Shown here in pieces: positions 27,633 to 36,726 of a stretch of 64,000 nucleotides of DNA. The notes under the pieces were generated by a model, which was not told the DNA's origin, made no database searches, and saw nothing but the letters and a program-made list of their open reading frames with translations. Position numbers and translations under genes: made by a program. Origin of the DNA: DATMRS01 sp035566015 (lineage in GTDB: Bacteria; Pseudomonadota; Alphaproteobacteria; Sphingomonadales; Sphingomonadaceae). Location of the stretch: NCBI GenBank assembly GCA_035566015.1, contig DATMRS010000009.1, positions 1 through 64,000 on the forward strand, given 5' to 3'. Positions within the stretch are counted from its first letter, which is position 1, and every line of letters starts with the position of its first letter.

Positions 27633-28496
27633 CTAGAGCTTCGCCATGAAATCGCGGACGGCGGGGCCGATATCGTCACGCTCCAACGCAAGCGCGATAT
27701 TGGCCTGGATGTAGCCCGCCTTGTCGCCGCAATCGTGGCGATCGCCGTCGAAGGTGACGGCCGAGAAGGCCTGTCGCCCGATCAACTGCGCGATCGCGTC
27801 GGTAAGCTGGATCTCGCCGCCCGCACCGACATCGCCCGCGTCCAATATCTTCATCACCTCGGGCTGGAGGATATAGCGGCCGACGAGCGCGAGGCGCGAC
27901 GGCGGATCGCTCTTCGGTTTCTCGACCAGCCCTTTCACTTCGGTGACGGCGCCGTCGATCGCGCCGGGCCGGACGATGCCGTAGCGATTGGTGTGCGCCA
28001 GCGGCACTTCCAGCGCGGCGACGACATTGCCGCCCGTCTTCATATAGGTATCCACCATCTGCGCAAGGCAGGGCCGCACCGGATTCCACAGCAATTCGTC
28101 GGCGAGCAGGACAGCGAACGGCTCGTCGCCGACGATATCGCGCGCGCACCAGACTGCGTGACCGAGGCCCAAGGGCTCCTGCTGGCGAACATAGACGACA
28201 TTGCCGGGCGATAGCCGGCTGCCTTGCAGCGCGGCCAATATGTCCTGCTTGCCGCGTTCGTGGAGCGTCGCCTCCAGTTCATAGGCGATGTCGAAATAAT
28301 CCTCGATCGCATCCTTGCCGCGCCCGGTGACGAAGATGATCTGCTCGACGCCCGCCGCCAGCGCCTCGTCCACGGCATATTGGATCAGCGGCTTGTCGAC
28401 GACGGGCAACATCTCCTTGGGCACCGATTTGGTGGCGGGCAAAAATCGCGTGCCGAGACCGGCAACCGGGAAAACAGCCTTGCGGACGGGCTTCAT
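27633..28496 (-). CDS. galU: UTP--glucose-1-phosphate uridylyltransferase
   Basis: Makes UDP-glucose for exopolysaccharide and envelope synthesis. The 287 residues show the nucleotidyltransferase signature FPVAGLGTRFLPATKSVPKE with the catalytic lysines, plus VDKPLIQYAVDEA and EIQLTDAI. Three ATGs in a row (28502, 28499, 28496) are possible; 28496 is chosen because GAGGA sits 6 bases upstream of it. The 28502 choice would overlap the lysA stop by 4 bp. Confidence 0.95.
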   Translation of the reverse strand: MKPVRKAVFPVAGLGTRFLPATKSVPKEMLPVVDKPLIQYAVDEALAAGVEQIIFVTGRGKDAIEDYFDIAYELEATLHERGKQDILAALQGSRLSPGNVVYVRQQEPLGLGHAVWCARDIVGDEPFAVLLADELLWNPVRPCLAQMVDTYMKTGGNVVAALEVPLAHTNRYGIVRPGAIDGAVTEVKGLVEKPKSDPPSRLALVGRYILQPEVMKILDAGDVGAGGEIQLTDAIAQLIGRQAFSAVTFDGDRHDCGDKAGYIQANIALALERDDIGPAVRDFMAKL

Positions 28497-28498
28497 CA

Positions 28499-29767
28499 TC
28501 ATTCCTCGTTCAGCCAGGGGGGCAGGCGATCGGCGGCGACAAGCGCCTCGATCGTCTGGCGTTCGCGCACGATTGCCCAGGCCGCCCCGTCCACCAACAC
28601 CTCTGCGATCAACGGCCGCGAATTGTAGGTGCCTGCCATCGTCGCCCCGTAAGCACCCGCTGTCATCAGCGCCACGAGGTCGCCGGGCTCCACCCGATCC
28701 ATCGCGCGCGCCGTCGCGAAGGTGTCGCCGCTTTCGCACACCGGGCCGACGATATTGGCGGTCGCCTTCCCGCCGCGCGGTACGACGGCGCGAATATCGT
28801 GCCAGGCGTCATAGAGGCTCGGGCGGATCAGGTCGTTCATCGCCGCGTCGATGATGACGAAGGGATCGCCCTCGCCCCGCTTCACGCGGATGACGCGGCT
28901 GAGCAGGATGCCGGCATTGCCCACGATCACGCGGCCGGGCTCGAAGATCAGCCGCACGTCCCAGCCCGCCGTCGCGCGGCGCACCATCTCGCCATAAGCG
29001 GCGGGCGAAGGCGGCACCGGCAATGCGGGATCATAGGGCACGCCGAGGCCGCCGCCGAGGTCCGCAGTGCGGATGGCGTGGCCGTCGGCGCGCAGGTCGC
29101 GGATCAGCGCGCCGATCCGCCCGAACGCCGCCTCCAACGGGGCGAGATCGGTCAACTGGCTGCCGATATGGACGGCGACACCGCGCACGTCGAGGCCGGG
29201 CAGCGCCCGGGCGCGGGCATAAGCGTCACGCGCGATCGCATAGGCGATGCCGAACTTGTCGTGCGACTTGCCGGTGGAAATCTTGGCATGCGTGCCGGCA
29301 TCGACATCGGGATTGATGCGGAAGGCGACAGGCGCCGTCACCCCCATCGCGCGTGCGACATCGGCGAGCATCTCGGCCTCAACCTCTGATTCGAGGTTGA
29401 ACTGGCCGATGCCGTGGCGCAGCGCGAGCGCCATTTCGTCGGCCGTCTTGCCGACGCCCGAAAAGACGATCTTCTCCGGCGCGATCCCGGCGTGGACCGC
29501 GCGCAGCAGCTCGCCGCCCGAGACGACGTCCGCGCCCAACCCCTCGCGCGCCAGTGTCGCGAGCACCGCGCCATTGGGATTGGCCTTCACAGCGAAGGCG
29601 ATCAGCGGGTCCGCTATTCCCGCCAGCGCCTCGCGAAAGACGCGGACGTGGCGGCGCATCGTCGCGGTGGAATAGACATAGACCGGCGTGCCCGCCGCTT
29701 CGGCGATCAGCGTCAGCGGCACGTCCTCGGCATGCATCACGCCGTCGCGAAGGATGAAATGATCCAT
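28499..29767 (-). CDS. lysA: Diaminopimelate decarboxylase
   Basis: Converts meso-diaminopimelate to L-lysine with PLP. The 422 residues include the PLP-lysine motif FAVKANPNG, the HIGSQ segment, the LGGGLGVPY glycine-rich loop and the substrate motif ...GPVCESGDTFA and AGAYG. It starts at ATG 29767, 17 bp after the lipoprotein stop, in the argH-lysA-galU operon. Confidence 0.97.
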   Translation of the reverse strand: MDHFILRDGVMHAEDVPLTLIAEAAGTPVYVYSTATMRRHVRVFREALAGIADPLIAFAVKANPNGAVLATLAREGLGADVVSGGELLRAVHAGIAPEKIVFSGVGKTADEMALALRHGIGQFNLESEVEAEMLADVARAMGVTAPVAFRINPDVDAGTHAKISTGKSHDKFGIAYAIARDAYARARALPGLDVRGVAVHIGSQLTDLAPLEAAFGRIGALIRDLRADGHAIRTADLGGGLGVPYDPALPVPPSPAAYGEMVRRATAGWDVRLIFEPGRVIVGNAGILLSRVIRVKRGEGDPFVIIDAAMNDLIRPSLYDAWHDIRAVVPRGGKATANIVGPVCESGDTFATARAMDRVEPGDLVALMTAGAYGATMAGTYNSRPLIAEVLVDGAAWAIVRERQTIEALVAADRLPPWLNEE

Positions 29768-29784
29768 GAATGGGCGCTCGTCGG

Positions 29785-30024
29785 TCAGCCGCTGGGCGGC
29801 AGGTTGAAGCGGTCGACGGGACGCTCCTCGGATTGCTTGAGAAGTTCGTCGCTGCGTTCGGGCCGTTCGGTCGTGGTCGGCGTCAAAAGCTCGGTGGGGC
29901 TCGGCTGGGTCGGGGCCATGGCGGGCTTGGGCGGCAGCGCCGCGCCGGGGGCCGGCCGCAACGTCTCCTTCTGCCCGCAGCCAGCGAGCAAGAGGATGGT
30001 CAGCAGCGGCAGCGCCCGGATCAT
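29785..30024 (-). CDS. Small lipoprotein upstream of lysA (LptM/YifL-like position)
   Basis: A 79-residue lipoprotein: MIRALPLLTILLLAGC has the lipobox with Cys16, then a Pro/Thr-rich disordered tail. In many proteobacteria a small lipoprotein precedes lysA or dapF; in E. coli the equivalent LptM assists LptD maturation, but I cannot assert that role here. It overlaps the argH stop by 4 bp (ATGA). Confidence 0.75.
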   Translation of the reverse strand: MIRALPLLTILLLAGCGQKETLRPAPGAALPPKPAMAPTQPSPTELLTPTTTERPERSDELLKQSEERPVDRFNLPPSG

Positions 30025-31397
30025 TCCGCGATCCCCAACGCCACCTTCGCCTCCGCGATCCGCGCGCGCACCTGATCGGGCGCGGTGCCGCCATGGCTCT
30101 TGCGGCTCGCCACCGACGCATCGACGGTGAGCGCCTCATAGACACGCGCGTCGATACGGCCGTCGATCGCCTGCAACCTGTCGAGCGGCAGCGCGGAAAG
30201 CGCAAGCCCCTCGCTTTCGGCCAGCCGCACCGCCGCGCCGGTGATATGATGCGCCTCGCGGAATGGAATGTCGGCGACACGCACCAGCCAGTCGGCCAGG
30301 TCGGTCGCGGTCGAGAAACCCGCCTCCGCCGCCGCGCGCATCCGCGCGGGCACGAAATCGGTCTTCTCGATCATCCCCGTCATCGCCGCGATCGACAGCG
30401 CCAGCAGATCATGCGCCTCGAACACCGGAGGTTTGTCGTCCTGCATATCCTTCGAATAAGCCAGCGGCAGGCCCTTCATCGTCATGACGAGCGCGGTCAT
30501 GCAGCCCGCGATGCGCCCCGAATGGCCGCGCACCAGCTCCGCCGCGTCGGGATTACGCTTCTGCGGCATGATCGACGAGCCGGTCGAGTAAGCATCAGGC
30601 AGCCTGACGAAACCGAAGGGCTGGCTCGCCCACAGGATGAACTCCTCCGCCAGCCGCGAGAGGTGCAGCGCCGTCTGCGTCGCCGCCATCAGATAATCGA
30701 GCCCGAAATCGCGATCCGACACCGAATCGAGCGAATTCGCGGTCGGTGCGTCGAAGCCCAGCGCACTCGCCGTGGCTTTCCGATCGATCGGAAAGCCGGT
30801 GCCCGCCAGCGCGGCCGATCCCAGCGGGCATTGGTTCAGCCGCCGCCGCGCATCGGCGAAGCGCGAACGATCGCGACCGATCATCTCGAAATAGGCCATC
30901 AGATGATGGCCCAGCGTCACCGGCTGGGCGACCTGGAGGTGCGTGAAGCCGGGCATCACGCTTGCCGCATGTTCCTCAGCGCGGGTGACGAGCGCGATCT
31001 GGAGCGCCTTCAGCCCCGTCTCCACAGCATCGATCGCGTCGCGCACCCACAGCCGGAAATCGGTCGCTACCTGGTCGTTGCGCGAGCGCGCGGTGTGGAG
31101 CCGCCCGGCGGCGGGACCGATCAGCTCGGCCAGTCGCGCCTCGGTCGCCATGTGGATGTCTTCAAGCGCGAGATCCTCGGGAACGCCGTTTGCTTCATAT
31201 TCCTCTGCGATCCGGCCCAGCCCCTCGTCGATCCGCGCCGCGTCCTCGTGCGTGACGATGCCCTGCGCCGCCAGCATGGCGACATGGGCGCGCGATCCGG
31301 CTATGTCCTGCTGCCAAAGACGCTTGTCGAAAGGTATGGAAGCGTTAATCTCGCGCATCACCGCGGCCGGGCCTTCAGCGAAGCGCCCTCCCCACAT
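30021..31397 (-). CDS. argH: Argininosuccinate lyase
   Basis: Splits argininosuccinate into arginine and fumarate. The 458 residues start MWGGRFAEGPA, which is the family's usual beginning, and contain the signature GSSIMPQKRNPD. First gene of the minus operon continuing into the lipoprotein, lysA and galU. The start is set by this MWGGRF opening; the extended frame from 31448 would run into the divergent gene. Confidence 0.96.
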   Translation of the reverse strand: MWGGRFAEGPAAVMREINASIPFDKRLWQQDIAGSRAHVAMLAAQGIVTHEDAARIDEGLGRIAEEYEANGVPEDLALEDIHMATEARLAELIGPAAGRLHTARSRNDQVATDFRLWVRDAIDAVETGLKALQIALVTRAEEHAASVMPGFTHLQVAQPVTLGHHLMAYFEMIGRDRSRFADARRRLNQCPLGSAALAGTGFPIDRKATASALGFDAPTANSLDSVSDRDFGLDYLMAATQTALHLSRLAEEFILWASQPFGFVRLPDAYSTGSSIMPQKRNPDAAELVRGHSGRIAGCMTALVMTMKGLPLAYSKDMQDDKPPVFEAHDLLALSIAAMTGMIEKTDFVPARMRAAAEAGFSTATDLADWLVRVADIPFREAHHITGAAVRLAESEGLALSALPLDRLQAIDGRIDARVYEALTVDASVASRKSHGGTAPDQVRARIAEAKVALGIAE

Positions 31398-31413
31398 CTG
31401 ATTGGAGTTTGTC

Positions 31414-31971
31414 GTGCGCCCGCTGATCGTCTTCGTCCTTCTGTCCATGCTTGCGGCTTGCGATAGGCAATCGCCCGATCAGCCGCAAGCGCAAGGCGCG
31501 AAGGAGCCGATCGGCGCGGTGGACGTGAGCCATGTCGGCCAGCCCGCGCCCGCCATTCCCTTCCTCGATCCCAAGGATTCGCCCGCGACGCTCGCCACCT
31601 TCCGGGGCAAGCCGCTGCTCGTCAATCTGTGGGCGACATGGTGCGCGCCCTGCGTCAGCGAGATGCCCACGCTCGATGCGCTGGCCGGCCGCGAGGCGGG
31701 GCGTTTCCGCACCATCGTCGTCAGCCAGGACATCAGCGGCCGCAAGGCGGTGAGCGATTTCTTCGCCAAGGAGAAATTCAAGAATCTGGAGCCTTTTCTC
31801 GACAGCCAGGGCGTGCTCGCGACCGCGATCGGCACGGGCACCCTGCCCACCACCATCTTCTACGACGCGAACGGCAAGGAATTATGGCGCGTGGTCGGTG
31901 CGATGGACTGGAATGGCGAGCGGGCGAAGAAGCTGATCGACGGGGCGCTCAATCCGCCGGGGAAAAGCTGA
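31414..31971 (+). CDS. TlpA/DsbE-like thiol-disulfide oxidoreductase lipoprotein
   Basis: A 185-residue lipoprotein (lipobox LLSMLAAC, Cys16) with a thioredoxin-fold domain. The active-site pair is WATWCAPC (C77, C80), followed by EMPTLDALAG and TGTLPTTIFYD (cis-proline region). Acts in the periplasm as a reductase for cytochrome c or other thiol proteins. The start is a GTG at 31414 with GGAG upstream, divergent from argH; it converges with the acyltransferase with abutting stops. Confidence 0.87.
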   Translation: MRPLIVFVLLSMLAACDRQSPDQPQAQGAKEPIGAVDVSHVGQPAPAIPFLDPKDSPATLATFRGKPLLVNLWATWCAPCVSEMPTLDALAGREAGRFRTIVVSQDISGRKAVSDFFAKEKFKNLEPFLDSQGVLATAIGTGTLPTTIFYDANGKELWRVVGAMDWNGERAKKLIDGALNPPGKS

Positions 31972-33069
31972 TCAGTCGGCCGCCGGATCGGGCAACGGCG
32001 CTGGCTGCCGCCGCACGCCGTTCCAGGAGAGCGTGAGCCGATGGCCCACGCGATGCCGCTGCGCCAGCGCGGGATGCTCGATCCAATGCCAGGAGGCGAT
32101 CGCGCAGGGTATCGTCACGCCCAGCGCCGCAACGATCAGCGCGCCCGGCGCTATGCCCGGAACCAGCGCGACGATCGACTGCTCGATCGGAAAGGCGAAG
32201 ATGTACATGCCGTAGGAATAGTCGCCGAGCCGGTTATAGGATCGGAGCAGCGGCCATTCGAGATGCCCCACCCAGAAGACGGCATAAGCCAGCGCGAGAA
32301 TGAACGCTTCCCGATAAAGCATCGTCTCGCGGAGGAGGAACGCCAGTCCGGCGAGCAAAGCCACGCCGCCGAGCGAGAGCGGCAGATAGCGGCCGAAGAC
32401 GTAAAAGCAGGCGCCGGTCACGAACGGCAGGCTGAGTTCCATGATCGGCGCTGGCGGCAGACCCGGCTGACGCATACGCAACGCCGAATAGAGCAGCGCA
32501 TAAGCGAGAAGGAAGAGGGGGAAGCGGCGGCGCCTCAGCAACCCCGCAAAGCCCAGCACGACCACCCCGCCATAGCAGGACACCTCATACCATAAGGTCC
32601 ATAGGGAGCCGTTGATTGCCGGCCCGATCGGATTGGCGGTGAACGTCTCCGGCAGATCATATTGAAGCCGGAACAGCAAGAGATTGTGCGGCACATAGGT
32701 CCATGTCCGCCACGATCCAAAATAGTCCGACAGCGCCAGATGCGTGAAGGCCGGGCCCAACAGGAACAAGGTGAGCAGCAGGACGACGATAAGGCCGGGG
32801 AAAAGACGCAAGACTCGCGCCACGCCAAAGGCGATGAAGGATTCCCGGCGATCGAAGCTCTTCGTAATGAAGAAGCCCGACACGGCGAAGAACACCGCGA
32901 CGGCAAGCCGCCCGAGATTGGTGGGCGCGATCGTCTCCAACGGCTCGACCACACCGGGGCCGAGGGCGATCGGCCAGGCATGCGAGACGAGGACGGCCGT
33001 GGCAGCGACAACCCGGATCAGGTTGAAATTATTGTCGCGGCCCTTGGCCAGAGATTCGATCGTCCGCAT
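31972..33069 (-). CDS. Acyltransferase 3 family membrane protein
   Basis: A 365-residue inner-membrane O-acyltransferase with about ten hydrophobic segments. The N-terminal NFNLIRVVAATAVLVSHAWP carries the conserved R and the catalytic-type H of the acyltransferase 3 family, followed by the FFITKSFDRR loop. Typical substrates are polysaccharides or lipids. Start ATG 33069 with GGAG 7-11 bases upstream is chosen over 33081. It converges with the TlpA-like gene, abutting stops. Confidence 0.87.
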   Translation of the reverse strand: MRTIESLAKGRDNNFNLIRVVAATAVLVSHAWPIALGPGVVEPLETIAPTNLGRLAVAVFFAVSGFFITKSFDRRESFIAFGVARVLRLFPGLIVVLLLTLFLLGPAFTHLALSDYFGSWRTWTYVPHNLLLFRLQYDLPETFTANPIGPAINGSLWTLWYEVSCYGGVVVLGFAGLLRRRRFPLFLLAYALLYSALRMRQPGLPPAPIMELSLPFVTGACFYVFGRYLPLSLGGVALLAGLAFLLRETMLYREAFILALAYAVFWVGHLEWPLLRSYNRLGDYSYGMYIFAFPIEQSIVALVPGIAPGALIVAALGVTIPCAIASWHWIEHPALAQRHRVGHRLTLSWNGVRRQPAPLPDPAAD

Positions 33070-33087
33070 CGGCGGCTCCATGCGCCG

Positions 33088-33113
33088 CCCGCCGCGTTTC
33101 GCGACGCGGCGGG
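33088..33113. terminator. GC-rich hairpin after dapD
   Basis: CCCGCCGCG (33088-33096) pairs perfectly with CGCGGCGGG (33105-33113) around an 8-base loop. It lies between dapD and the acyltransferase, both on the minus strand. The T-rich side is on the plus strand, so factor-independent termination of dapD is only partly supported. Confidence 0.45.
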
Positions 33114-33139
33114 TTTCTTCGTTATGCCCCCCCGTGGCC

Positions 33140-33979
33140 TCAATCCCTCAACAGATCATTGATCGCGGTCTTGGCGCGGGTCTGCGCGTCGACGCGCTTG
33201 ACGATCACCGCGCAGGCGAGATTGGGGCCGGGCGTGCCGTCGGGCAGCGGCTTGCCGGGGCGCGTGCCGGGCACGACCACCGAATAAGCCGGCACGCGAC
33301 CGACGAATACCTCGCCCGTCGTGCGATCGATGATCTGGCTGGTGGAGGAGAGGAACACGCCCATGGCGAGCACCGCGCCTTCCTCGACGATCACGCCCTC
33401 GACCACTTCCGAACGCGCGCCGATGAAGCAATTATCCTCGATCACCACGGGGTTCGCCTGCAACGGTTCGAGCACGCCGCCGATGCCGACACCGCCCGAC
33501 AGATGGACGTTGCGGCCGATCTGCGCGCAGGAGCCGACCGTCGCCCAGGTGTCAACCATCGTGCCCTCGCCCACATAGGCGCCGATATTGACGAAGCTCG
33601 GCATCAGCACGACGCCCTTGTCGACGAACGCGCCGGCGCGGACGATCGAGCCGGGCACCGCGCGGAAACCCGCCGCGCGAAAACGGTTCTCGCCCCAGCC
33701 GGCGAACTTGCTGGGCACCTTGTCCCACCATTGGGCAGCCCCGGGACCGTGATCGATCAGCGCATTGTCGTTGAGGCGGAACGAGAGCAGCACCGCCTTT
33801 TTCAGCCACTGGTTGACGACCCATTCGGCGCCTGCCTTCTCCGCGACGCGCACTTCGCCATTGTCGAGCAGCGCCAGCGCCGCGCCCACCGCTTCGCGCA
33901 CCGGCCCGCGCGTGTCGAAACCGATCGTGTCGCGCGCGTCCCACGCCGCCTCGATCGTGCCCTGCAGGTCCTTGCTCAT
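33140..33979 (-). CDS. dapD: Tetrahydrodipicolinate N-succinyltransferase
   Basis: Succinyl-CoA-dependent step in the lysine/diaminopimelate pathway. 279 residues with the left-handed beta-helix hexapeptide repeats (VRAGAFVDKGVVLMPSF, GIGGVLEPLQANPV, CFIGARSEVVEGVIV). It is one base downstream of the nucleotidase stop-start junction and complements lysA in the same neighbourhood. Confidence 0.96.
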   Translation of the reverse strand: MSKDLQGTIEAAWDARDTIGFDTRGPVREAVGAALALLDNGEVRVAEKAGAEWVVNQWLKKAVLLSFRLNDNALIDHGPGAAQWWDKVPSKFAGWGENRFRAAGFRAVPGSIVRAGAFVDKGVVLMPSFVNIGAYVGEGTMVDTWATVGSCAQIGRNVHLSGGVGIGGVLEPLQANPVVIEDNCFIGARSEVVEGVIVEEGAVLAMGVFLSSTSQIIDRTTGEVFVGRVPAYSVVVPGTRPGKPLPDGTPGPNLACAVIVKRVDAQTRAKTAINDLLRD

Positions 33980-33980
33980 G

Positions 33981-34646
33981 TCATTCCCCTAAGATCGCGT
34001 GAAGCCATTCGCCGACATCGGCGATTTCGAAATCGATATAGTCCGGATGATGATCGTGCGCGCCGCGTTCGGAGCCGTTGTTCACCCACACCGTCGTCAT
34101 GCCGAGCGCCTTGGCGGGCTTCAGGTTGCGCGCCATATCCTCGACGAACAGCGCGCTTTCGGGCGTGACGGCGAGCGCGTCGCACATCGCGCGATAGCTC
34201 GCCGGATCGGGCTTGGGCTGATAGGCGCAGGCGTGGATGTCGTGGATCGCCTCGAAACTATCGGAGAGGCCGAGCTTCGCCAGCACGCGCCGCGCATAGG
34301 GCGCATCGCCGTTGGTGAAGACCAGCTTGCGGCCCGGCAGCCGGGCCACCGCCTCGACCAGCCGGCGATCCTCGGCCAGTGCATCCATCTCGATATCGTG
34401 GACATAATCGAGGAAGTCGTTCGGATCGATATCATGCGTCCGCATCAGACCCGACAATGTCGTGCCATGCTCGACGAACAGCGCCTTCTGCACGCGCCGC
34501 GCCTCTGCCGGATCGACGCCCAGCAGGCGCTGGATATACTGCCCCATCCTGACGTCGATACGGCCGAACAGGTCTGCCGACGCCGGGTAAAGCGTATTGT
34601 CCAGATCGAAGATCCAGGTGTCGACATGGCGGAGCGGGGCAAGCAT
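33981..34646 (-). CDS. HAD-family pyrimidine 5'-nucleotidase-like protein
   Basis: A 221-residue HAD hydrolase with motif I FDLDNTLYP (DxD), motif II VFTNGDA and motif III/IV SALFVEDMARNLKPA. The FDLDNTLYP + HDIHACAYQPKPD pattern matches pyrimidine 5'-nucleotidase-like proteins. It lies immediately upstream of dapD, 1 bp apart, so the two are likely cotranscribed. Confidence 0.85.
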   Translation of the reverse strand: MLAPLRHVDTWIFDLDNTLYPASADLFGRIDVRMGQYIQRLLGVDPAEARRVQKALFVEHGTTLSGLMRTHDIDPNDFLDYVHDIEMDALAEDRRLVEAVARLPGRKLVFTNGDAPYARRVLAKLGLSDSFEAIHDIHACAYQPKPDPASYRAMCDALAVTPESALFVEDMARNLKPAKALGMTTVWVNNGSERGAHDHHPDYIDFEIADVGEWLHAILGE

Positions 34647-34698
34647 GGGCGTGGCTCTAGCCGGGCGTCCGTCACCGGGCAACCGCGCGTCGTTCGGC

Positions 34699-35055
34699 TC
34701 AGACCGTAAAGCTCTCGCCGCAGCCGCAGGCGCCTTTGGCGTTCGGATTCTGAAAGACGAAGCCGGCGGCGAAATCATCCTCCACCCAGTCCATCGTCGA
34801 TCCGATCAGATAGAGGAGCGACCCCGCATCGACATAGAAATCGCCGCCCGGCGTCGCGATCTTCTCATCCATCGGATCGGCCTCGCCGATGATATAATCG
34901 ACCGAATAGGCAAGGCCCGAGCAACCGCGACGCGGCGTCGACAGCTTGACGCCGACGGCGCCATCGGGCGCGTTCGCCATCAGCGCGGCGATCCGCGCCT
35001 CGGCCGAGGGGGTGAGGGTGAGCGCGGCGGGGCGCGCACGGGTGGTCGTCGCCAT
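34699..35055 (-). CDS. sufA: A-type Fe-S carrier protein
   Basis: A 118-residue HesB/SufA-fold protein that accepts and delivers Fe-S clusters. The three expected cysteines are C45 (RRGCSG), C110 and C112 (ACGCGESF). The last gene of the SUF operon; its ATG overlaps the sufT stop by 1 bp. ErpA-type carriers look alike, so the SufA name rests on the operon context. Confidence 0.92.
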   Translation of the reverse strand: MATTTRARPAALTLTPSAEARIAALMANAPDGAVGVKLSTPRRGCSGLAYSVDYIIGEADPMDEKIATPGGDFYVDAGSLLYLIGSTMDWVEDDFAAGFVFQNPNAKGACGCGESFTV

Positions 35056-35519
35056 CAGAGCATCCCCAGTTCGAGTTTCGCTTCATCCGACATCTTGGCC
35101 GGATCCCATGGTGGATCCCAGACGAGATCGACATCGACGACGCCGACGCCGGGCACCGCGCCGATCTGCATCTCCACCTCGCCCGGCATCGATTCGGCAA
35201 CGGGGCAATGCGGCGTCGTCAGCGTCATCGTCACGGTCACATGCGCATCGTCGCTGATCTCGACGCCGTAGACGAGGCCGAGGTCGTAGATGTTGACCGG
35301 GATTTCGGGATCGTAAATCTCGCGCAGCGCGGCGATGACGGCCTCATAGAGGTCGCCGCCCGGTTCGCCCGCCGGGTGTGGCGCGGGCGCCGTGTTCAGG
35401 AACCCTTCGAGATAGTCGGGCGCGCGCTGGACATCCTCCACCCGCGCCTTCGGCGGCGGGGCGACGCTCGTCACCTCTTCCATCTCGATCCGGTGCTGAT
35501 CGCTCACATGCTCATCCAT
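35055..35519 (-). CDS. sufT: SufT family protein (MIP18/DUF59)
   Basis: A 154-residue DUF59/MIP18-like protein with the AALREIYDPEIPVNIYDLGLVYGVEI stretch (shown here in part) and a TTPHCPVAESMPGEVE motif with the conserved cysteine. SufT helps Fe-S cluster maturation in SUF-type systems. It overlaps sufS by 8 bp and sufA by 1 bp. Confidence 0.9.
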   Translation of the reverse strand: MDEHVSDQHRIEMEEVTSVAPPPKARVEDVQRAPDYLEGFLNTAPAPHPAGEPGGDLYEAVIAALREIYDPEIPVNIYDLGLVYGVEISDDAHVTVTMTLTTPHCPVAESMPGEVEMQIGAVPGVGVVDVDLVWDPPWDPAKMSDEAKLELGML

Positions 35520-36726
35520 GGCTGAAAATTCTCGTCACCCGTTCGATGCCGCGCACCAGAGCGGCGACATCGGCCTCGCTATTGTAGACCCCGAAGCTCG
35601 CCCGCGCGGTCGCCGGCACGCCCAGATGCTCCATCAGCGGCTGCGCGCAATGGTGGCCGGCGCGGATCGCCACCTGCTCTTCGTCCAATATGGTGCCGAT
35701 ATCGTGCGGATGAACCCCCTCGATCGCGAAGCTGACGATTCCCGCCGATTCTTCGGGCCCGAACAGGGTGACGCTGTTGAGCGCCGACAGCGCCTCGCGC
35801 GTGCGATCGACCAGCGCCGTCTCATGCGCGTGGATCGCGGAGAGGCCGAGCGCGTCGACATAATCGATCGCGGCATGGAGGCCGAGCGCGCCGACGATAT
35901 GCGGCGTCCCCGCCTCGAACCGCCCCGGCGGCGGCGCGTAGGTGGTGCGTTCGAAGGTGACGCGATCGATCATCGACCCGCCCCCCTGCCAGGGCGGCAT
36001 CGCATCGAGCAGCTCGCCCCGCGCCCAGAGCACACCGATGCCGGTGGGGCCGTAGAGCTTGTGCCCCGAAAAGACGTAGAAGTCGCAATCGAGCGCGGTC
36101 ACGTCGACGGGGAGCCGCGGCACCGCCTGACAGCCGTCGACCAGCAGCTTCGCACCCACTCCATGCGCCAGATCGGCGGCGCGGCGCACGTCGAGGATCG
36201 ACCCCAGCACGTTCGATACATGAGCGAGCGCGACCAGCTTGTGCGCGGGGGTGAGCATCGCTTCCGCCGCGTCCAGATCGATCCGCCCATCGGGCGTCAG
36301 CGGCGCGACGTCGATCGCGACGCCGATGCGGTCGCGCAGCAACTGCCAGGGCACGATGTTCGAATGATGCTCCAGCGTGGAGAGCAGGATGCGGTCGCCC
36401 GCCTTCAGGCCCTGCCCCCATGTCTGGGCGACGAGGTTGATCCCCTCGGTCGCGCCGCGCACGAAGACGATCTCGTCCGCCGTCGCCGCGCCGATGAAGC
36501 GGGCGACGCGCGCGCGCGCGGCCTCATAGGCGATCGTCATGTCGGCGGAACGCGCATAGACGCCGCGATGGACGGTCGCGTAGGTTTCGCCATAAGCCTT
36601 GGCGATCGCGTCGATCACCGGCGTCGGCTTCTGCGCGGTGGCGGCGGTGTCGAGATAGGCCCAGCCTTCGGGGATCGCCGGAAAATCGGCCACCCTGTCG
36701 AGCGGGCGGGTCAGCAATGTCGCCAT
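35512..36726 (-). CDS. sufS: Cysteine desulfurase SufS
   Basis: Mobilises sulfur from cysteine as a persulfide for cluster assembly. 404 residues. PLP lysine K223 in FSGHKLYG and the acceptor cysteine C360 in RAGHHCAQPLM are visible; the class II arrangement around Cys (HHCAQP) matches SufS rather than IscS. Its ATG shares one base with the sufD stop. Confidence 0.95.
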   Translation of the reverse strand: MATLLTRPLDRVADFPAIPEGWAYLDTAATAQKPTPVIDAIAKAYGETYATVHRGVYARSADMTIAYEAARARVARFIGAATADEIVFVRGATEGINLVAQTWGQGLKAGDRILLSTLEHHSNIVPWQLLRDRIGVAIDVAPLTPDGRIDLDAAEAMLTPAHKLVALAHVSNVLGSILDVRRAADLAHGVGAKLLVDGCQAVPRLPVDVTALDCDFYVFSGHKLYGPTGIGVLWARGELLDAMPPWQGGGSMIDRVTFERTTYAPPPGRFEAGTPHIVGALGLHAAIDYVDALGLSAIHAHETALVDRTREALSALNSVTLFGPEESAGIVSFAIEGVHPHDIGTILDEEQVAIRAGHHCAQPLMEHLGVPATARASFGVYNSEADVAALVRGIERVTRIFSHG

